NCBI RefSeq assembly: GCF_040954645.1
Contig: NC_092807.1
Span: 55,908,739-55,972,738, forward strand
DNA length: 64,000 nt
Source: Diabrotica undecimpunctata
Taxonomy: Eukaryota > Arthropoda > Insecta > Coleoptera > Chrysomelidae
Direction: 5' to 3'
The notes beneath the pieces were generated by a model. It saw only the letters and a list, made by a program, of their open reading frames with translations. It was not told the DNA's origin and did no database searches. The first letter of the stretch is position 1. Each line of letters opens with the position of its first letter. Made by a program: the position numbers and the translations under genes. Of the stretch, positions 59,340 through 64,000 are shown piece by piece.

Positions 59340-59575
59340 CAATAAAAGACTAAAACTTTTGTTTTTAAAATTTCCAAAAAATTAATTATAATTTTTATTT
59401 TTTTTTTACCACTACAGCTATTTCGGCAGAGATAGCTTTCTCTGAGACTTTCTCAAATAGATAGATAAATCACTTGAGAAAGGCTCTCATTCGCGACTGC
59501 TGTAATAATAAAAAAATATAAATTAAAATAAATTTTGTGGAAATTTTGAAAACAAAAGTTTTCAGTGTTTTATTG
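59340..59575. repeat. Foldback MITE-like palindrome, 236 bp
   Basis: Arms of about 75-80 bp: CAATAAAAGACT...ACTACAGC on the left pairs with GCTGTAATAATA...GTTTTATTG on the right with scattered mismatches and small gaps. The centre holds a second, weaker inverted set (GACTTTCTCAA and TTGAGAAAGGCTC). No coding capacity. A non-autonomous foldback element is likely. Confidence 0.75.
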
Positions 59576-60602
59576 ATAGATATATAATTTTAATTTTTGG
59601 TAGAACCATCATCATCCTCTTTTGCTCGACAATCATCTGTGGATTCTGGCATGCTCTAAGATTCGTCGCCATTTTGTTCGACTTCTGGCGACGCGATGCT
59701 ATCTTCTGATTGATACACCATCAGTTCAAGCTATTCGCAGGGGGAGTTTAATCACGTCTCTTATGGAATCTTGTCATAGATGGGCTAGCGAAAACTATGT
59801 AGTTATTCATATTTCGACGAGCTACCCCAAATTAAAATAAAAGAGACTTCTAGCTGCAATGGAAGCCGAGATATTGTAAATTTTCCTACGTGTTTCAATT
59901 TATAGTTCCGATCTTGAAAAAAAAAACGGAGCTGAAACAGTTATCCCCTCCACTTTCCTATGTCGATCTTTCGAACGTACCTTCGTTTCGAAGAGCTGTA
60001 AGTTTCGAAAAATTGGATGATTTTTATAGCTATAAGTTTCAATATAAAGACTAGATTTTCGTTCAAAATGTGTGCAAATTTTACTTCTTAATGTTTATAA
60101 ACAGTGGAGGTATGATTTTTAAAAAATAGTCGCCAACTTCGTTCCTATTGGTCATAGAAGGTTTTTTTAATGTGAGTTTTTTTTTGCCAGCTATCCAATG
60201 GTTGTACGTACAAGTCTGTAGCTTAAAAAATATATAAGTTATTACAATTGTTTATAAGTAAAGAACTTTTTCAAAAGTTTATTTTGTAAATAATTTCGAT
60301 GAAAATGCAAAATGCATTTAACTTCTATGATAGTTTAAGTCTTAAAGAATCCTATGAAACTTGTTAAATGAGTCTAGCGTCATTAGTAGAGCAAGTTCAA
60401 TAGTTTAAATATTTAGCCTCAGGGATAAATAAATTAAATAACTTTTTCCGTCGACCATCCATTTATGATCAATTTTAATACCCTTAAAATCATTGATTAA
60501 TGACACCTATTATTGAATGATTTTCTATTAATGAACGATTTTATTATAGGCAACACAACATACATTGCTTGCATAAATTAATTTAACCACATTTAATGCT
60601 TT
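59576..60602. other. No gene seen
   Basis: About 1 kb with no supported feature. Confidence 0.5.
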
Positions 60603-60916
60603 GTGATTGGCAGTTACCTGTGGTGTAGGCAACCAAACATACCTATTTATATTCCCACTAACAAATTATTTTAAATGAAGTAGCCCCTGTAAGTACTGTC
60701 TGTCATTGTATGTCATTATTTATCGTTAAGTAAATAAAAATTTAAACTAAGATATTTTTATTTCTGAAAAGTATGGTCGACGGAAAAGTTTTGTAACGAA
60801 CTCGTGAATTAAAATGGCGATTAACAATCTCCAACATTAATGCACTCGCTTTGCTCGCGCGTTAATATATCTCAATTGTTAATCGCCCTTATTAATACAC
60901 TTGTTGGTTAAATAAC
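60603..60916 (+). repeat. Hairpin-cored repeat, copy 2
   Basis: Second copy of the repeat at 30737-31279. Stem arms GCGATTAACAAT (60817-60828) and ATTGTTAATCGC (60875-60886) enclose a 46-base loop. The loop edges (CTCxAACATTAA and ATATCTCA) match copy 1 directly, but the inner part, 60841-60863, matches copy 1 only as its reverse complement. A 29-bp segment (60755-60783) is absent from copy 1. Confidence 0.75.
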
Positions 60917-62992
60917 TATTAAACTACTTGACCGATCGAGGGGAAATTTCGAACAAATTTAAAAGACGGTAATTACTCGATGTTCAAATGTATTATTAAC
61001 ATTTTATTTTGTTAATAAAAAAACTAATACAATTTATAAATTAGAGCAAAAAATCTGCTTTTTTGCAAATATCTCCGTAAATTATTAATTAATTTTAATT
61101 TAAAAAACGGGAAAATAAAGATATTCTTGATATAAAAAAATGGTATAAATATTGTTTATGGAACATATAATGGAAAAATCTTATAGAGAAAAAATCAAAT
61201 TGTGACTATAAATTATTGTTTAAAAAAACGCAAGTTAAAAGTATAAGTACTTTTTCATCTATTCGCCGTCTAGTAACCTCCAACCGATATGCTGAATTTT
61301 TGAACATGAGAAAAGTCATATACATTGTATGGATAATAATATTTGAGAGAAATTGTTAAAGTTTATTTTTAGATATTTTATTTAATTAAAACGGTTATTG
61401 CTTTTAAACATTTTTGATTTAATTAAAGAACAATAATTCTATAGCTTATGATTTATAAGAAGTAACTGGCTATAATTTAATTTAATTTGGTCCCAAGTTT
61501 ACGAAAGTTATCCTATTTAATTTAAGAAATAAATGTTCTGACAAAATCTGCTTCTCGTAAACACAAATTTATTTTAATAGATTTTAATCTAAAATTTATT
61601 CTTTAATTACAAAGCTAACGACTTCTAATTGGCTGTTTATTTTTGTGCCTTTTAATTTTAGCTGATTCTTTCTTTTAAAGACCCTTCCGCTGTGCAATTT
61701 AAATGCTGTTGTTGAAAAATATATCACGAGATAGCTTCTGTACTATTTAAAGCACAATTTAGCAAATTGAGATATTTGACTAAATGAGAAATTAAGCAGT
61801 AAAAATTGTCACTAAATGGTATTCATTTGGTACAAAGGATACACAATTTGTCGCTTCACTATTAAATAAATTATATTTAGCGGAAACAATTTACTTAAGT
61901 CGTCGGAGACGTAAATACGACTGAAACTGTAAAAATCATACAAATACGCTGAATTTTTATGAGAACGTCAATTTTAGGACTCCAAAAAGATTCAAAAAAC
62001 TTTTCAATTCCTTCGGACGAGCTTCCCCTAAAATACCCTCGTAGGGGACGAAAAACGAACAGAAAAAATCGATTTACCAGAAACCTGTATGCAGTATAAA
62101 AAAGTGTTTAAACAAGAAATGTAGCTGTGATAATTTTAAACAAAAATGTTTATTAGCCTTTTTTCTGTAGTATGAGCCGTTTTCTCGAAAACAACGTTTG
62201 AAGTGACTGGCGATTTTGAATGCCAGTTATGCGCACGAAATATATTTTTTAAATAAAATGTGTATCAACTCAACGGAAAAAGATCGATATCTTTTGATTG
62301 GAGTGTCCTATCGACAAAAATCGAGATGCGTTTTAAGGGTAAACAGTGCAGCTTTTGTATGTAATTTTTGTAGTATGACGCAAAGTCAGTTTCTATAAAG
62401 CTGTTAAATATATGTGCGCGATTTTTGAAATTGTTAACGGTCTTCATGAGATTGTAGCATTTGTATTTCACCCTGTATATTGTGGGAGCCGAAAAAGAGA
62501 TATTCTGAGATTGATAATCTAAACATTTTGATAATAAACAAATTGCTCTTTTGTTTGATCTCAGTTCCAGCTACAAATTTTTTAGAAAGAATTCACTGAG
62601 TTGGCACGTCGTCAAAATGCATATGAGATAAATAAACGTCCTCTTAATTTTTTTCTGTTCCAACTGAAAGTAGAACGATTTTTGCGATGACTTCACTTTC
62701 ATGTTGATAGCCGTCAAGGAGGTACTATAGGTGGAGTCCAGCTCAGGCTTTGGCTGCTTATTTGTTTTGCCGCAGTTTAGTATGTGGACCGTAAGAAAAA
62801 TGGGAAAATCGATATTAAAGTGCGTATAAAATCGTATAAAAAAAACGGGTGAAAAAAACAATGGGGTATATGCTTTTAGTCCCCTATCACCTATAGTTCT
62901 TGATAAGAATCCCTATCTGCAGTCACGCGGGAATCAGAAGTCAGGCGGGAAATTAAAAAAAATAAAAATTTAAATTGGAGTTCGGTCTTTTT
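60917..62992. other. No gene seen
   Basis: About 2.1 kb of AT-rich sequence. Short open frames (62216-62398 +, 62571-62861 minus) show no family signature. Confidence 0.5.
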
Positions 62993-63067
62993 TTTCACCA
63001 AGTATTGGTTTGGTGTATTTCACCAGAAAATGGTTTGGTTAATTTTACCAGGCATTGGTTTAGTTGA
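62993..63067 (+). repeat. 25-bp tandem repeat, three units
   Basis: Three consecutive 25-base units of the form TTTYACCA-...-TGGTTTRGT (62993-63017, 63018-63042, 63043-63067), each differing from the others at several positions. Confidence 0.7.
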
Positions 63068-64000
63068 GAGTTCCTCCAATCTCATCGATACTCGAGTCAT
63101 TTTAGGAATATAGCCTAAAACCGGTCCTATAATCTTAACAGTTTCGTTTTTGTTTATATAACAAAAATTTTTTTGGTGTATATTTAAATATTTAAACTTT
63201 TCAAAACATTAATTTTATCACGGCATGAATTTTTTTTTAATAATAATAAATAAATAAAATGTAATTTTATTTAATAGTAGCTATTTATTAAGTGATGCTT
63301 TTATAGCCCCATAATCTCTCTTTGTAAGATCAGTGTGTAAACAAGATATCCGAGAGTTATTTTTTCTTGATGTATTTGGGATATAACCCGTCAAAATTTA
63401 TTTTCAGGTTTAACTTGCATTTAACTATTCTTATTAAAGCCGAAGTGTGGAATTATATCTTTCTAGTAGGTAAGCCGATTAGATTTTTAAAATTAAGGGT
63501 TTTATTTTTTTTATTATTCAAATTTATTGTTTATACATTGGTATACATAATAGATGCGAAAATATTTTTTTATATTTAAAAATTTCATTATATTTAACTT
63601 AGTTTTACTCTGTACATAATAAGTGAGAGGTTTAGACTTTATTTTAAAGAAGCATTTAAGAGAAGGTAAGTTAAGCTGTAGTTGTATATATGCACGTAAC
63701 TAAACAGAAATTAAATTAAGTTGTATATAATATATGGTTTATTAGTACCTCGCTTTTTACAGTTTTAGCAATTACTTTAAACAACTTATACAAATCTGTT
63801 TGCTTTGCAAGATGTAGAAAGCACAGTGGTAAAGATTTGAATTCAGTTTTGCCAGATAAGAAATCTTATGATTTCTCTTGTTGATATTAGATAGCGTTGT
63901 TACGTCTGTAAATAATTATTCGATAATTATTGTCCTTAGACGGGATATATTTTGTTTCGATTCAGAGCAGTGGCATATCCCGCTCTGATAACTAAAACTA
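63068..64000. other. No gene seen
   Basis: The remaining 930 bases are AT-rich with no supported gene, RNA or repeat. Confidence 0.5.

Overview
The window is a block of AT-rich arthropod DNA, most likely from an insect with a large, transposon-rich genome. A beetle is plausible but not proven. I found no convincing host gene, tRNA or rRNA. Nearly everything readable is a transposable element or a relic of one. The families are non-LTR retrotransposons (LINEs), a Ty3/Gypsy element, a BEL/Pao relic, piggyBac, several IS630-Tc1-mariner relics, an element related to an unclassified SDN-xGQ-K family, foldback or hairpin repeats, and long (TA)n tracts.

Layout. Bases 1-8750: a LINE tail fragment; a Tc1/mariner transposase relic split in two by a 1.95-kb element with 36-bp terminal inverted repeats; then a minus-strand gag/endonuclease LINE interrupted by a plus-strand LINE with a 7-bp target duplication. 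9703-12092: a piggyBac element with perfect 19-bp inverted repeats and TTAA duplications. 12600-23990: a decayed LINE (copy A) split by a nearly intact 5.3-kb LINE (copy B, 12-bp duplication) and by a third, 5'-truncated LINE (15-bp duplication). 25911-27690: a Tc1/mariner relic with inverted repeats of about 117 bp. 28240-34342: a piggyBac relic, a hairpin repeat, a Jockey-type LINE relic and another truncated LINE.

35538-47600: a minus-strand Gypsy element with 1.4-kb LTRs inserted in a (TA)n tract, then a 948-bp near-perfect palindrome without spacer, then a candidate solo LTR, all separated by (TA)n. 49270-58135: fragments of Tc1, piggyBac and LINEs, including a triple nest of LINEs at 53310-56460; a canonical hammerhead ribozyme core at 56573-56620 (minus); a BEL/Pao pol relic; and a piggyBac N-terminal half. 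58140-64000: almost featureless apart from two hairpin repeats and a short 25-bp tandem repeat.

The genes do not form a host pathway. Target duplications let the nests be ordered: decayed elements were hit by younger ones. The youngest-looking are LINE copy B (one stop and one frameshift), the Gypsy element (largely near-identical LTRs) and the palindrome (one mismatch seen between arms). The observations most worth a second look are the palindrome, the hammerhead motif and its degenerate relatives, the TIR element at 1741-3688, and the hairpin repeat whose inner loop is inverted between its two copies.
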